In this document: in pieces, positions 42,308 through 55,291 of the stretch
Numbering within the stretch: position 1 is the first letter of the stretch
Layout of the letters: every line of letters begins with the position of its first letter
DNA from: Nakamurella deserti
Lineage (GTDB): Bacteria > Actinomycetota > Actinomycetes > Mycobacteriales > Nakamurellaceae
Assembly: GCF_003260015.1 (NCBI RefSeq)
Contig: NZ_QCXS01000001.1
Location: 28,190 to 92,189 of the forward strand
DNA length: 64,000 bases
Direction: 5' to 3'
Position numbers and translations under genes: made by a program
Notes under the pieces: model-generated
Told to the model about the DNA's origin: nothing
What the model saw: only the letters and a program-made list of their open reading frames with translations
Databases searched by the model: none

Positions 42308-43507
42308 GTGTATGTGAGGCACCTGGCTCTGTTGGAGTACCGGTCGTGGGCGGCGGTGGACGTGCCGTTGTCGCCGGGGGTCAACGTGATCGTCGGGCGC
42401 AACGGGGTGGGCAAGACCAACCTGGTGGAAGCGCTCGGGTACCTGGCGACGCAGTCGTCACACCGGGTCAGCGGAGATCAACCCCTGGTCCGGCGGGGTG
42501 CGGGGCAGGCGGTCGTCCGCGGAGCCGTCGTCCACGACGGGCGTGAACTGCTGCTCGAGCTCGAGATCAATCCCGGCAAGGCGAACCGGGCACGGCTGAA
42601 CCGGGCACCGGCCACCCGGACGCGGGACCTGCTCGGCATCCTGCGGACCGTGCTGTTCGCACCCGAGGACCTGGCCATCGTGCGGGGGGACCCGTCGGAA
42701 CGGCGGCAGTTCATGGACGAACTGCTGGTCATGCGTACGCCGCGGTACGCGGGCGTGAAAGCTGACTACGACCGGGCACTCAAGCAGCGGAACTCGCTGC
42801 TCAAGTCGGCCGGCGCCAGGCGCCGCTCCGGCGGTCCCGACCTGTCGGTGCTCGAGGTGTGGGACGAGGCTCTGGCCGACTTCGGCAGCCAGCTGCTCGC
42901 CGGCCGGATGGCGATGGTCGGTGCGCTGCGGCCGTACATGGTCGCCGCCTACGCCGACGTCGCACCCGAGTCCGAGCCCGCCGGCATGGTGTACCGCACC
43001 TCGCTCGGCGACCTGCCCGAGGACACCCCGGTCGAGGAGTTGCGCGTCGCCTACCTCGACGAGATCGCCCGCCGGCGGGGCAACGAACTCGACCGCGGCA
43101 TCACGCTGGTCGGACCGCACCGCGACGAGCTCGAACTGCTGCTCGGTCCCGGGCCGGCCAAGGGCTACGCCTCCCACGGTGAGTCGTGGTCGATGGCGCT
43201 GGCGCTGCGACTCGGGGCGTTCGGGTTGCTCCGCGCCGACGGGATCGCCCCGGTCCTGGTCCTCGACGACGTCTTCGCCGAGCTGGACTCCTCGCGGCGT
43301 GCCAGTCTTGCCCGCTGGGTCGCGGGCGCCGACCAGGTCGTCATCACCGCCGCCGTCGGTGCGGACGTTCCCGCCGCCCTCGTCGGCCGCCAGCTGCTGG
43401 TCGAGAACGGCTCCATCACCGAGGTCGACACCGGCAGTACCCCGGCCGGGTCGGACGAGCAGGACGGCCACGAGCAACCGACCGCCGACCCCGGGACGCC
43501 GGCATGA
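42308..43507 (+). CDS. recF: DNA replication and repair protein RecF
   Basis: 399-aa SMC-like ATPase that loads RecA at gaps. Walker A G-R-N-G-V-G-K-T-N (30-38). The ABC signature region is H-G-E-S-W-S-M-A-L-A-L-R, Walker B is V-L-V-L-D-D-V-F-A-E-L-D. GTG 42308 gives M-Y-V-R-H-L, the usual start. GGAAGG lies 10 nt upstream. A GTG at 42290 is an alternative. The stop overlaps the next start by 4 nt (ATGA). Confidence 0.95.
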   Translation: MYVRHLALLEYRSWAAVDVPLSPGVNVIVGRNGVGKTNLVEALGYLATQSSHRVSGDQPLVRRGAGQAVVRGAVVHDGRELLLELEINPGKANRARLNRAPATRTRDLLGILRTVLFAPEDLAIVRGDPSERRQFMDELLVMRTPRYAGVKADYDRALKQRNSLLKSAGARRRSGGPDLSVLEVWDEALADFGSQLLAGRMAMVGALRPYMVAAYADVAPESEPAGMVYRTSLGDLPEDTPVEELRVAYLDEIARRRGNELDRGITLVGPHRDELELLLGPGPAKGYASHGESWSMALALRLGAFGLLRADGIAPVLVLDDVFAELDSSRRASLARWVAGADQVVITAAVGADVPAALVGRQLLVENGSITEVDTGSTPAGSDEQDGHEQPTADPGTPA

Positions 43508-44034
43508 CCGACCCCGACGACGCCCCCGTCCCGAAGCGCGGCGCCGACCTCGCCCGCGAGGCGCTCGAGCAGGCCCGTGCCCGGACCGCCGCCCGCCGCG
43601 CCGCCGAGGGCCGCTCGTCGGTGGTCGGGCGGCGAGCCGCGTCGAACCGTCGTCGCTGGTCAGGGCCCGGTCCCGACGCCCGCGACCCGAAGCCGTTCGG
43701 CGCGCTGGCCCAGCAGTGGGTGAAGCGTTCCGGCAGCGCCGACGATCTCGCCAAGGCCACCGTGCTCGCCCGCTGGGCCGAGATCGTCGGGGACGACCTC
43801 GCCTCGCACTGCGAGCCGCTCAACCTTGTCGACGGCCAGCTGATCATCCAGGCCGAGAGCACCGCGTGGGCGACGCAGATCAAACTGCTCGGACCGACCA
43901 TCCTGGGCAAGGTCGCCGCCGCGGTCGGACCGAACGTCGTCCGGCAGATCCGGACGCAGGGTCCGAGTCGCCCTTCGTGGCGGTTCGGCAACCGGCACGT
44001 CTCGGGTCGGGGACCACGGGACACCTACGGATGA
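43504..44034 (+). CDS. DUF721 protein (DciA-like)
   Basis: 176 aa. The DUF721 domain lies at ~80-150 (W-A-E-I-V-G-D-D-L-A-S-H-C and L-I-I-Q-A-E-S-T-A-W-A-T-Q). DUF721 includes DciA, the ancestral loader of replicative helicase DnaB, and actinobacteria lack DnaC, so a helicase-loading role is likely. The N-terminal 70 residues are Arg/Ala-rich and probably disordered. ATG start inside the recF stop (ATGA), so translational coupling is expected. Equivalent to Rv0004. Confidence 0.88.
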   Translation: MTDPDDAPVPKRGADLAREALEQARARTAARRAAEGRSSVVGRRAASNRRRWSGPGPDARDPKPFGALAQQWVKRSGSADDLAKATVLARWAEIVGDDLASHCEPLNLVDGQLIIQAESTAWATQIKLLGPTILGKVAAAVGPNVVRQIRTQGPSRPSWRFGNRHVSGRGPRDTYG

Positions 44035-44086
44035 CGCCACGGGCCACTGAGAGGCCTTTTCGAGGGTCGCCGTCGGTCCGTAGCGC

Positions 44087-46156
<2,070 letters not shown>

Positions 46157-46172
46157 CCTGGACCGGATGAAT

Positions 46173-46201
46173 GGTCGTCGCTCAGAGTGAGAACGACGAC
46201 C
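46173..46201. terminator. Hairpin after gyrB
   Basis: GGTCGTCG pairs with CGACGACC, with an inner CTC/GAG pairing and a 2-nt bulge, 17 nt after the gyrB stop. No T-run. Terminator, attenuator or processing site in the gyrB-gyrA spacer. Confidence 0.45.
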
Positions 46202-46242
46202 GGGCCGCCCGCGAGAAACGCTCGACCGTTGATTCACACTTT

Positions 46243-46260
46243 CTGTCCACATTGTGGATG
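46243..46260. promoter_or_regulatory. Convergent DnaA-box-like sites before gyrA
   Basis: CTGTCCACA (46243-46251, one mismatch to TTGTCCACA) overlaps the palindrome TCCACA-T-TGTGGA. The reverse half reads TGTGGATGG. The stretch is AT-richer than its surroundings and may be the gyrA promoter or operator region. Confidence 0.35.
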
Positions 46261-46331
46261 GATCGCCGATGATGTATCCGCTGTCCGGCTCACTGCCGGA
46301 GCGCGCGGACCGAGATGACTGAGGATCCCCC

Positions 46332-49015
<2,684 letters not shown>

Positions 49016-49019
<4 letters not shown>

Positions 49020-49513
49020 GCTCCCCGGAGCAGCAGTCGAAGTCCCCGGTGACGGCGGTCGGGCCGGGGGCCGCCCGCGGCACCGAGCCGGCTGCGGCGA
49101 CGGCGGCGTCCACCCGCACGGAGGCGATCCGTCGGCCCGGTAAGCGGGCGCCGCGGATCACCACCCTGCAGCTCAAGCGGCTGGACCCGTGGACCACGCT
49201 CAAGGTGTCGCTGATCGTGTCGATCGTAATGTTCTTCGTGTGGATGATCGCGGTGGGCCTGCTGTACGTGCTGTTCAGTTCGCTGGACGTGGTCAGCCGG
49301 ATCAACGCCGGTTGGGCGACGGTGACCAGCGCCGACTCGTCGGTGACGCCGTCGGACCTGATCACCGCGGGCAAGGTGTTCGGCATCGCCGCGGTCATCG
49401 GGGCGATCAACATCGTCATCCTGACGGCGTTGGCGACGGTCGCGTCGTTCGTCTACAACGCCGCGGCCGGGATGGCCGGCGGGGTCGAGCTGACCCTGGG
49501 CGAGCGCGACTGA
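49016..49513 (+). CDS. DUF3566 membrane protein (Rv0007-like)
   Basis: 165 aa. Disordered Ala/Thr-rich N-terminus (1-45), then two membrane helices (~68-90 and ~121-145) separated by an extracytoplasmic loop. DUF3566 proteins regularly follow gyrA in actinobacteria. Function is not known. GTGA overlap with gyrA implies coupled translation. Confidence 0.88.
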
Positions 49514-49529
49514 CCCGGGCTGCTGCGGG

Positions 49530-49589
49530 CCGGCAGCGACGGTTTGGGTTCTCCGCAGCGAGTGCGGTAACCTTGATCGTCGCTGCCGG
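49530..49589. repeat. 12-bp inverted repeat bracketing the tRNA-Ile promoter
   Basis: CCGGCAGCGACG (49530-49541) and its exact reverse complement (49578-49589), separated by 36 nt that contain the promoter candidate. Could be an operator pair or a large stem ending gyrA-DUF3566 transcription. Confidence 0.7.
49544..49573 (+). promoter_or_regulatory. Candidate tRNA-Ile promoter
   Basis: TTGGGT (49544-49549), 18-nt spacer, TAACCT (49568-49573), about 50 nt before the tRNA. Confidence 0.4.
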
Positions 49590-49623
49590 ACCGAGGTGAT
49601 GGTCAGGCAGCGGATGTGTGTGA

Positions 49624-49697
49624 GGGCCTGTAGCTCAGGCGGTTAGAGCGCTTCCCTGATAAGGAAGAGGTCGGAGGTTCAAGTCCTCCCAGGCCCA
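49624..49697 (+). tRNA. ileT: tRNA-Ile (GAT)
   Basis: 74 nt. Acceptor GGGCCTG pairs with CAGGCCC. The D-arm, a 5-bp anticodon stem with loop CTGATAA (anticodon 49658-49660) and the T-arm with GTTCAAG are all intact. The 3' CCA is not encoded. Place after gyrA matches ileT of mycobacteria. Confidence 0.97.
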
Positions 49698-49721
49698 CTG
49701 CATGTAGTGAAAGGGTGTGCG

Positions 49722-49847
49722 ATGAAGAAGCTCCTGGTCCTGCTGGGTCTGGCGGGCGCCGGTGCTGCCGTCGCCGCCAAGCGCAAGAAGGCCGCCGAGG
49801 CCGAGGCCGCCCTGTGGGCCGAGGCGACCGGCACCCCCCGCCGCTAG
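49722..49847 (+). CDS. DLW-39 family small protein
   Basis: 41 aa: M-K-K-L-L-V-L-L-G-L-A-G-A-G-A-A-V-A-A-K, then R-K-K and A-L-W-A-E-A-T-G-T-P-R-R. One hydrophobic helix with a charged tail. Small proteins of this type recur in actinobacteria near gyrA and the tRNA genes. Role unknown. Lies between the two tRNAs and is probably co-transcribed. GGGTGTGCG precedes the ATG, only a weak ribosome site. Confidence 0.75.
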   Translation: MKKLLVLLGLAGAGAAVAAKRKKAAEAEAALWAEATGTPRR

Positions 49848-49873
49848 TACGTCCCGGCCTCCGGGCCGACCGA

Positions 49874-49946
49874 GGGGCCTTAGCTCAATTGGTAGAGCGC
49901 CGCTTTTGCAAGGCGGAGGTCAGGAGTTCGATTCTCCTAGGCTCCA
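49874..49946 (+). tRNA. alaT: tRNA-Ala (TGC)
   Basis: 73 nt. Acceptor GGGGCCT pairs with AGGCTCC (one G-U). Anticodon TGC at 49917-49919 in loop TTTGCAA, T-loop GTTCGATT. CCA not encoded. Matches alaT beside ileT in relatives. Confidence 0.97.
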
Positions 49947-50125
49947 CAGATTTAACCTTACGCCGGAATGAGCCAGCTTCCTCAGGTCAATTTGGTCTGA
50001 TCGGCTATGAGTGCCCTACCGCAGCGTGGGTGTCCTGAGCCCGAAGACCGCGCAAGGGTGGACAAGCATGTGCCGGTCAGTTCGGCCGAGCACGTAATGA
50101 GATCCAAACCTCGATCTGCGGGGAC

Positions 50126-50617
50126 ATGATGGATCCAGCCGTCTGGAATGCCGTGGCCGCGGTCGCTGCCGCAATCGCGGCTATGGTGGCCGCGTTTCAG
50201 TTGCTTCAGATACGTCGGGCAGCAAGGCATACCCGAGAAGCTGAACTGAACAGCGTGGCCGTGGTCACACACGTGGACAGCAGGCCCTCGAATTCGAGGA
50301 CTCCCGGGCTGATGGCCGAGTGGCACTATCGTGTTGACGTCGTCAACCCCGGACGTCTGCCCATCACCAACGTCCGGACTGAAGTCCATTTCCCAGGACC
50401 GGTTGAACGCTCGCACCATGACGGGTCGAAGGACGTCGCTTCCGAAGTCCTTTCGTTCTACGTCCCTGTCATCGCGCCGGGCGGGATGAAGACTTGGAAT
50501 CGCACGTTCTGGATGGACGGCGCGGCGGGGGCGAACATCAAAGAGACTTTCGCCGTGGTCGAATTTTCAACTGCGGACGCAGGCGATCGCAAGCTCCGTT
50601 GGCCGCCTAAGAGCTGA
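50126..50617 (+). CDS. Hypothetical membrane-anchored protein, low-GC
   Basis: 163 aa (or 162 from the second ATG, 50129). One N-terminal membrane helix (W-N-A-V-A-A-V-A-A-A-I-A-A-M-V-A-A-F) followed by R-R-A-A-R and a soluble beta-rich domain. Not recognised. Base composition of 49950-50650 is clearly less GC-rich than the neighbours, and the gene lies right after tRNA-Ala, a common integration site. Horizontal acquisition is therefore plausible. No integrase, direct repeat of the tRNA 3' end or partner gene is seen. Confidence 0.55.
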   Translation: MMDPAVWNAVAAVAAAIAAMVAAFQLLQIRRAARHTREAELNSVAVVTHVDSRPSNSRTPGLMAEWHYRVDVVNPGRLPITNVRTEVHFPGPVERSHHDGSKDVASEVLSFYVPVIAPGGMKTWNRTFWMDGAAGANIKETFAVVEFSTADAGDRKLRWPPKS

Positions 50618-50712
50618 ACGGCCGCGCTTAAAGGTGATGGGAGGGCCAGTTGGTCGGTCGAGATGAAGCTGGCAATCCTCGGCATCAGCCCGTGCCGTTG
50701 CGCGCAGTGCCG

Positions 50713-51228
50713 TCAGCCCATGCTCTTCTTGCCGTCGATGGTCTCGCGGATGATGTCCGCGTGACCGGAGTGGTGCGCGGTCTCGGCGGCGACATGCAGG
50801 AACACCTGGCGCACGGAACGGGTGGCGCCCTTCTCGAACCACGGGGCCTCGGGCAGCGGCCAGCGCTTGTCGAGGTCCTCGGACAGGACCAGCGCGTCGG
50901 TCCGGGCCGCGACCTCGTCGTACGCGGCGAGAATGCCGTCGACGGTCTCACCGTCCAGCATCCGGAACTGGTTGCCGTACGCGGCGACCGCCTCCTCCGA
51001 CCATTCCATGCCGCCGCCGGCGATCGGTCCGCGGACGATGAAGTCCGCCCACTCGGTCTCGGTCGCCGACACGTGTTTGATCAGCCCGCCCACGCACAGC
51101 TCGCTGACCGTCGGGGTCAGCGCGGCCTGCTCGTCGGTGAGCCCTTCGACGGCGGACCGCAGGAAGTAGCGCCGGGTCTTCAGGATCTCCAGCAGGTCGG
51201 CCTGCTCGGGGGTGATGTTCTCGGTCAT
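50713..51228 (-). CDS. DinB/DUF664 family protein
   Basis: 171 aa four-helix-bundle protein of the DinB superfamily. The three histidines typical of its metal site are visible (K-H-V-S-A-T-E near 52 and H-H-S-G-H-A-D near 155). Family members include mycothiol-dependent enzymes, but the substrate here is unknown. ATG 51228 has GAAAGG 6 nt upstream. Confidence 0.82.
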   Translation of the reverse strand: MTENITPEQADLLEILKTRRYFLRSAVEGLTDEQAALTPTVSELCVGGLIKHVSATETEWADFIVRGPIAGGGMEWSEEAVAAYGNQFRMLDGETVDGILAAYDEVAARTDALVLSEDLDKRWPLPEAPWFEKGATRSVRQVFLHVAAETAHHSGHADIIRETIDGKKSMG

Positions 51229-51293
51229 GACGTGCCTTTCCTCGGTGGGTATCACCAGGCTAGGAGGCCTTCAGGACAGTTGATGTCCTGAGG

Positions 51294-51854
51294 TCACAGG
51301 GTTGCCAGCCAATCCCGGACCGCACCGATGAGCGTCTCGTCCGTGCCGGGTCGTGGGTCGTGGCCGCCCGGGAGCCAGACCTGCGTCACCCGCCCGCGGA
51401 CCTGCGGCACCCACTGCGCGAACTCGTCCGGCGAGCCGAACGGATCCTTCTCGCCCCCGACGAACAGCACCGGCACGTCGATCTGCGGGAAGTGCTCGAC
51501 CCGCAGCTTCTCCGGCCGTCCCGGGGGGTGCAGGGGATAGCTGAGCAGGATCAATCCGGCCGCCGGAAGTCCCTCGGCCACGGCCATCGAGCACATCCGG
51601 CCGCCGTACGACCGCCCGCCGAGCACCAACCGATCGGGCGGCACTCCGACCGAGGCGACGAGGTCCGCCGCCGTCGATCGCAGATGGGCCACGGCGATGG
51701 GCGCGGGATCCGGCATCCGTCGACCCGACTGCCGGTACGGGAAGTCGATCCGTCGGCACGGCAGCGGCGCGACGGCCGCCTCCAGCGCGACCAGGATGCG
51801 GTTGTCCCGCGTCGCTCCGGCGCCGGGGGTCAACAGGAGCGCGCCGGGAGTCAT
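51294..51854 (-). CDS. Alpha/beta-hydrolase (KANL3/Tex30-like)
   Basis: 186 aa. Nucleophile elbow G-G-R-S82-Y-G-G-R, acid G-G-E-K-D-P-F (~D137), histidine G-G-H-D (~H165). The N-terminus L-L-L-T-P-G-A-G-A matches the KANL3/Tex30-like hydrolases. Substrate unknown. ATG overlaps the stop of the DUF1905 gene by 4 nt, so the two form an operon. Confidence 0.82.
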   Translation of the reverse strand: MTPGALLLTPGAGATRDNRILVALEAAVAPLPCRRIDFPYRQSGRRMPDPAPIAVAHLRSTAADLVASVGVPPDRLVLGGRSYGGRMCSMAVAEGLPAAGLILLSYPLHPPGRPEKLRVEHFPQIDVPVLFVGGEKDPFGSPDEFAQWVPQVRGRVTQVWLPGGHDPRPGTDETLIGAVRDWLATL

Positions 51855-52288
51855 CCGCGCAGCTTCGCGAGGACGGCCTCGACGCGGCGTTGCCGGGTGG
51901 CCTCGGTCTTGGCGCCCTCGACGGCGAGCACGTGCTGCCGCTGGTTGCTGTAGGACAGGCCCCCGAAGGCTCCGGCCAGCTCGGGCTCGGACGCGAGTGC
52001 CGCCGCCAGGTCGGCCGGCACCTCGACGGTGCGCGGCTCGGTGTCCAGCTCCACCTCGACCATGACCCGATCCCCGGCGGACACTCCCGCGCCCCGACGG
52101 ATCTCCGCACTGACCGGCAGCAGTGACTTCCCACCCATCACGCCGACCGTCGTCCGGTAGACGAACCCGTTGAGGGTGACCACCACCGCGGGGTTCTTCG
52201 CCGACCCGAGGGACATCATGACCTCGGCCGGCACCTCGATGCCGGTGGCCGTCCTGCCGTGCAGCTCGAGCGTCGCGTCGAATCTCAT
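51851..52288 (-). CDS. DUF1905 / YdeI-OmpD-associated domain protein
   Basis: 145 aa. An N-terminal DUF1905 beta domain (R-F-D-A-T-L-E-L-H-G ... G-G-K-S-L-L-P-V) is followed by a C-terminal YdeI/OmpD-associated helical domain (S-Y-S-N-Q-R-Q-H and K-T-E-A-T-R-Q-R-R-V). Such proteins are of unknown function. ATG 52288 starts the domain. No SD is present and CATACT lies about 7 nt upstream, so a leaderless transcript is possible. A longer frame adds unrelated residues. Confidence 0.8.
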   Translation of the reverse strand: MRFDATLELHGRTATGIEVPAEVMMSLGSAKNPAVVVTLNGFVYRTTVGVMGGKSLLPVSAEIRRGAGVSAGDRVMVEVELDTEPRTVEVPADLAAALASEPELAGAFGGLSYSNQRQHVLAVEGAKTEATRQRRVEAVLAKLRG

Positions 52289-52553
52289 GTCAGGAGTATG
52301 GCGTCCACCTGCGCGTGCCCAGAAGGGAACCGGAACGCGCATCGTCTGCGACGTGCAACGGTCGCCGCGGGTGCGGGTGCGGCCCGGGTGGGAAACAGGT
52401 GTGACGAGCGCCGGTTCTGCCCGTGGAGAAAATTCCGAGGGCACTGTCGGGCCCGGGTAGTAACTTCACCATCGGTCGGCTTCAGCGTCTGCAGCCGCGT
52501 GGTACCGGCCCCCGGTGCCGACATCGTTCGCTGCAACCCTCCCTGGAGCACCC

Positions 52554-54098
52554 ATGACCGAGCGCGACGTCGTCTCGACGACGAAACCCGACGCCTCACA
52601 ACTCGACCCCAAACGTTGGCTGGCGCTCGTCGTCATCGGCGTCTCCCAACTGATGGTCATCCTCGACGCCACCATCACCAACGTCGCGATGCCCAAGGCG
52701 GCCGAGGCCATCGGACTGCAGCCGTCCGACATCCAGTGGATGATCACCGCCTACGCGCTGCCGTTCGGCGCCCTGCTGCTGCTCGGTGGTCGTATCGCCG
52801 ACTACGTCGGCCGCAAGAAGGTGCTGATCATCGCGCTGTCCGGCTTCGCGCTGGCCTCGATGCTCGGTGGTGCCGCGCACGCCCCCTGGCTGTTGTTCGC
52901 CGGCCGCGCGCTGCAGGGCGTCTTCGGCGCCATGCTGGCACCGGCGGCGCTGTCCCTCATCACCGTCACGTTCCAGCTGGAGAAGGAGCGCGCCAAGGCG
53001 TTCGCGGTCTTCGGTGCGATCGCCGGCGGTGGCGCCGCCATCGGCCTGTTGCTCGGTGGCTTCCTCACCGAGTACCTGTCCTGGCGCTGGTGCTTCTTCG
53101 TCAACATCCCGATCGCGGTCCCGGCGGCCATCGCCGCGAGCCGCATCCTGCGCGAGTCCAAGACCAGCAACCGGGGTCACTACGACATCCCGGGCGCCCT
53201 GCTCGCCACCGCCGGCCTCGCCGCTCTGGTCTGGGGCTTCACCCGGCCGACCGCCGAATCCGGAACGGTCGACCCGGTCACCGGGCAGCCGGAGCTGCTC
53301 GGGTGGGGCTCGATCCAGACCCTCGGCTGGCTCGCGGCCGCCGTCGTGCTGTTGGTGGCGTTCGTCCTCGTCGAGCGGCGCAGTTCCAACCCGTTGCTGC
53401 CCGTCCGCATCGTCGCCGACCGCAACCGCGCGGGCGCCTACCTCGTGGGCATGCTGGTCGGCGCCGGGATGTTCGCCGTCTTCCTGTTCCTGACGCTGTA
53501 CCTGCAGATCTACGAGCAGTACTCCCCGATGCAGACGGGTCTGGCGTTCCTGCCGTTCAGCTTCGGCATCGTCATGGGTGCGGGGGTGGGATCCCAGCTG
53601 GTCCTCAAGATCGGCCCGCGTCTCGTGATCGCCATCGGTGCCGCCCTCGGACTCGTCGGCCTGCTGCTGTTCTCCCGCATCACACTCGAGTCGACCTTCG
53701 CGGGCACGGTGCTGCCGGCCGAACTGATCATGGCCTTCGGTATGGGCTTCATCTTCATGTCGACGACCAACCTCGCACTGGTGGGCGTCTCCAACGACGA
53801 TGCCGGCGTGGCCAGCGCGGTCGTCAACACCACCCAGCAGATCGGCGGCTCGCTCGGCACGGCGCTGCTGTCCACGGTGGCGTTCACGGCGGTCGCGACC
53901 TACATCTCCGATCGAGCTCCCTCGCTCACCGATCCGAGCGGCCTGCCGCTGCTCATCTCGGAGGGCACCGTGCACGGTTACGGCATCGCCTTCCGCTGGG
54001 CCGCCGGCCTGTTCGCGCTGGCGCTGGTCATCGCGCTGGTCCTGGTCAAGGCCAAGAAGGACGACCTCCCGGCCGGAGCCGCCGTCCACATGGGCTGA
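52554..54098 (+). CDS. MFS drug exporter, DHA2 (EmrB/QacA) family
   Basis: 514 aa with about 14 membrane helices. Motif A G-G-R-I-A-D-Y-V-G-R-K-K and motif C-like G-G-A-A-I-G-L-L-L-G-G are visible, with D-A-T-I-T-N-V-A in helix 1 (motif D1). Proton-driven export of hydrophobic or cationic compounds is typical of the family. ATG 52554 has GGAG 5 nt upstream. No dedicated regulator is adjacent. It ends at a strong hairpin shared with the convergent fur-like gene. Confidence 0.9.
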   Translation: MTERDVVSTTKPDASQLDPKRWLALVVIGVSQLMVILDATITNVAMPKAAEAIGLQPSDIQWMITAYALPFGALLLLGGRIADYVGRKKVLIIALSGFALASMLGGAAHAPWLLFAGRALQGVFGAMLAPAALSLITVTFQLEKERAKAFAVFGAIAGGGAAIGLLLGGFLTEYLSWRWCFFVNIPIAVPAAIAASRILRESKTSNRGHYDIPGALLATAGLAALVWGFTRPTAESGTVDPVTGQPELLGWGSIQTLGWLAAAVVLLVAFVLVERRSSNPLLPVRIVADRNRAGAYLVGMLVGAGMFAVFLFLTLYLQIYEQYSPMQTGLAFLPFSFGIVMGAGVGSQLVLKIGPRLVIAIGAALGLVGLLLFSRITLESTFAGTVLPAELIMAFGMGFIFMSTTNLALVGVSNDDAGVASAVVNTTQQIGGSLGTALLSTVAFTAVATYISDRAPSLTDPSGLPLLISEGTVHGYGIAFRWAAGLFALALVIALVLVKAKKDDLPAGAAVHMG

Positions 54099-54120
54099 CC
54101 GCTCAGCGAGACGACGGACG

Positions 54121-54147
54121 GCGCGTGCCCCGCAGGGGGACACGCGC
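54121..54147. terminator. Bidirectional terminator between MFS and Fur genes
   Basis: GCGCGTG (54121-54127) pairs with CACGCGC (54141-54147), extended by CCCC/GGGG. It sits between two convergent stops (54098 and 54168). Confidence 0.65.
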
Positions 54148-54167
54148 TGTTCGTCGTTCGCGGCGGT

Positions 54168-54578
54168 TCAGACGTCCGTGGCGGCCCTGCTGCAGGCCGC
54201 GCAGAGACCGAACAGCTCGACATCGTGGTCGACGTCGGTGTAGCCGTACTTCTCGGCGACCGAGCGGGCCCAGGTCTCCACCGCCGGAGCGTCGATCTCC
54301 TCGGTACGCCCGCACACCCGGCACACCAGGTGGTGGTGGTGGGACGGCACGGCACACCGCCGGTACAGCACCTCACCGTTCTCGTTGCGGACCGCGTCGA
54401 CCGCACCCGCGGTCGCCATGTCCTGCAGCGCCCGGTACACGGTGGCCAGACCCACCGTCGAGCCACTCGCCCGCAAGCTCGCGTGCAGGTCCTGCGCGGA
54501 GACGAACTCGTCGGTACCCCCCAGCAGTTCGGAGATGGCCGCGCGTTGGCTGGTGTTGCGTCGCTGCACTGTCGTCAT
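54168..54578 (-). CDS. Fur family metalloregulator (Zur/FurB-like)
   Basis: 136 aa. N-terminal winged HTH (R-A-A-I-S-E-L-L ... T-V-Y-R-A-L). The metal-sensing part has S-H-H-H-H-L-V-C-R-V-C and C-terminal C-A-A-C, the two CxxC pairs of a structural zinc site. The lack of features typical of PerR or iron Fur, and closeness to zinc-type FurB, favour Zur, but this is not decisive. No Zur-box-like AT-rich palindrome is found nearby. Convergent to the MFS gene. Confidence 0.88.
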   Translation of the reverse strand: MTTVQRRNTSQRAAISELLGGTDEFVSAQDLHASLRASGSTVGLATVYRALQDMATAGAVDAVRNENGEVLYRRCAVPSHHHHLVCRVCGRTEEIDAPAVETWARSVAEKYGYTDVDHDVELFGLCAACSRAATDV

Positions 54579-54861
54579 GGCTGCGCGCCCCGCCCCTTCT
54601 GTGCTGATGGCTGGTGTCCCGGCCGGTGATGACCGTCGCCGGGGCTTCCCCTCCGATGGAGTGTCCCCGCGAGGATACCGGCGCGTCGCCGGCGTCCCGA
54701 TCCCTCGGGTTCACCCTGGCTACAACCCGGGGAGCTCCCTGGTTCTTCCCCGGTCTGTGCGTCCGACCAGCGACAACGTCGTCCGGCGCTGCTTGGCTGG
54801 GGTCAGCGCCACCGGGTGGTGGCGCCGGGACGCACATCGTCCCGGGAGCGAGGGAGACATC

Positions 54862-55107
54862 ATGCTGGAAGCACTCGTCGGGATCGCGGTCGTCGGAGCG
54901 GGCGGGCTGCTCGCCATGGACGCACTCAAGGACACCCCGGTCGGTGACGCCCTGCGGGACACCGCGGTCACCGTGACCGAGGCCGGCATGCGCGGCTACG
55001 CCATCGTCGAGGCCGAGGTCGGCAAGCTCGTCGACGCCGCAGCCGGCGTCGTCGAGGAGGCCCGGGCCCGCGCCGCCGCCCCTGCTCCGGGAGGCGCACC
55101 CGCCTGA
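54862..55107 (+). CDS. PacL-like (DUF1490-like) small membrane protein
   Basis: 81 aa. GAGGGAG lies 5 nt before ATG 54862. Hydrophobic N-terminus (A-L-V-G-I-A-V-V-G-A-G-G-L-L-A), then A-L-R-D-T-A-V-T-V-T-E-A-G-M-R-G-Y and V-V-E-E-A-R-A-R-A. This resembles the DUF1490/PacL proteins that assist P1B metal-exporting ATPases in mycobacteria. The His/Asp metal-binding C-terminus of PacL is missing and no P1B-ATPase gene is in the window. The assignment rests on pattern recall only. Confidence 0.45.
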   Translation: MLEALVGIAVVGAGGLLAMDALKDTPVGDALRDTAVTVTEAGMRGYAIVEAEVGKLVDAAAGVVEEARARAAAPAPGGAPA

Positions 55108-55143
55108 CCCGCCCGCCGATCGGCGAGTGCCGCCGGTCCCGGT

Positions 55144-55258
55144 GGCGCACCCGCCCCGGTCGGTGATGACGGCATCTCCGGCCCATCCGCCCCGTCGGTC
55201 GCCAGCGACACCTCCGGTGGCGCCACCCGCCCCGGTCGTTCGCCGACGACACCTCCGG
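55144..55258. repeat. Three ~38-bp degenerate tandem repeats
   Basis: Units 55144-55181, 55182-55217 and 55218-55258 share C-C-G-C-C-C-C-G-x-x-G and end in T-C-C-G-G. They fill most of the 184-bp gap before the lipoprotein gene. Confidence 0.55.
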
Positions 55259-55291
55259 CACACTGGACGCCGGACGAACGGGGGAGCGTGC

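Noticed and set aside
49874..50650. Integrative element at tRNA-Ala
   Set aside because: No integrase and no repeat of the tRNA 3' end was found, so only the compositional anomaly is reported.
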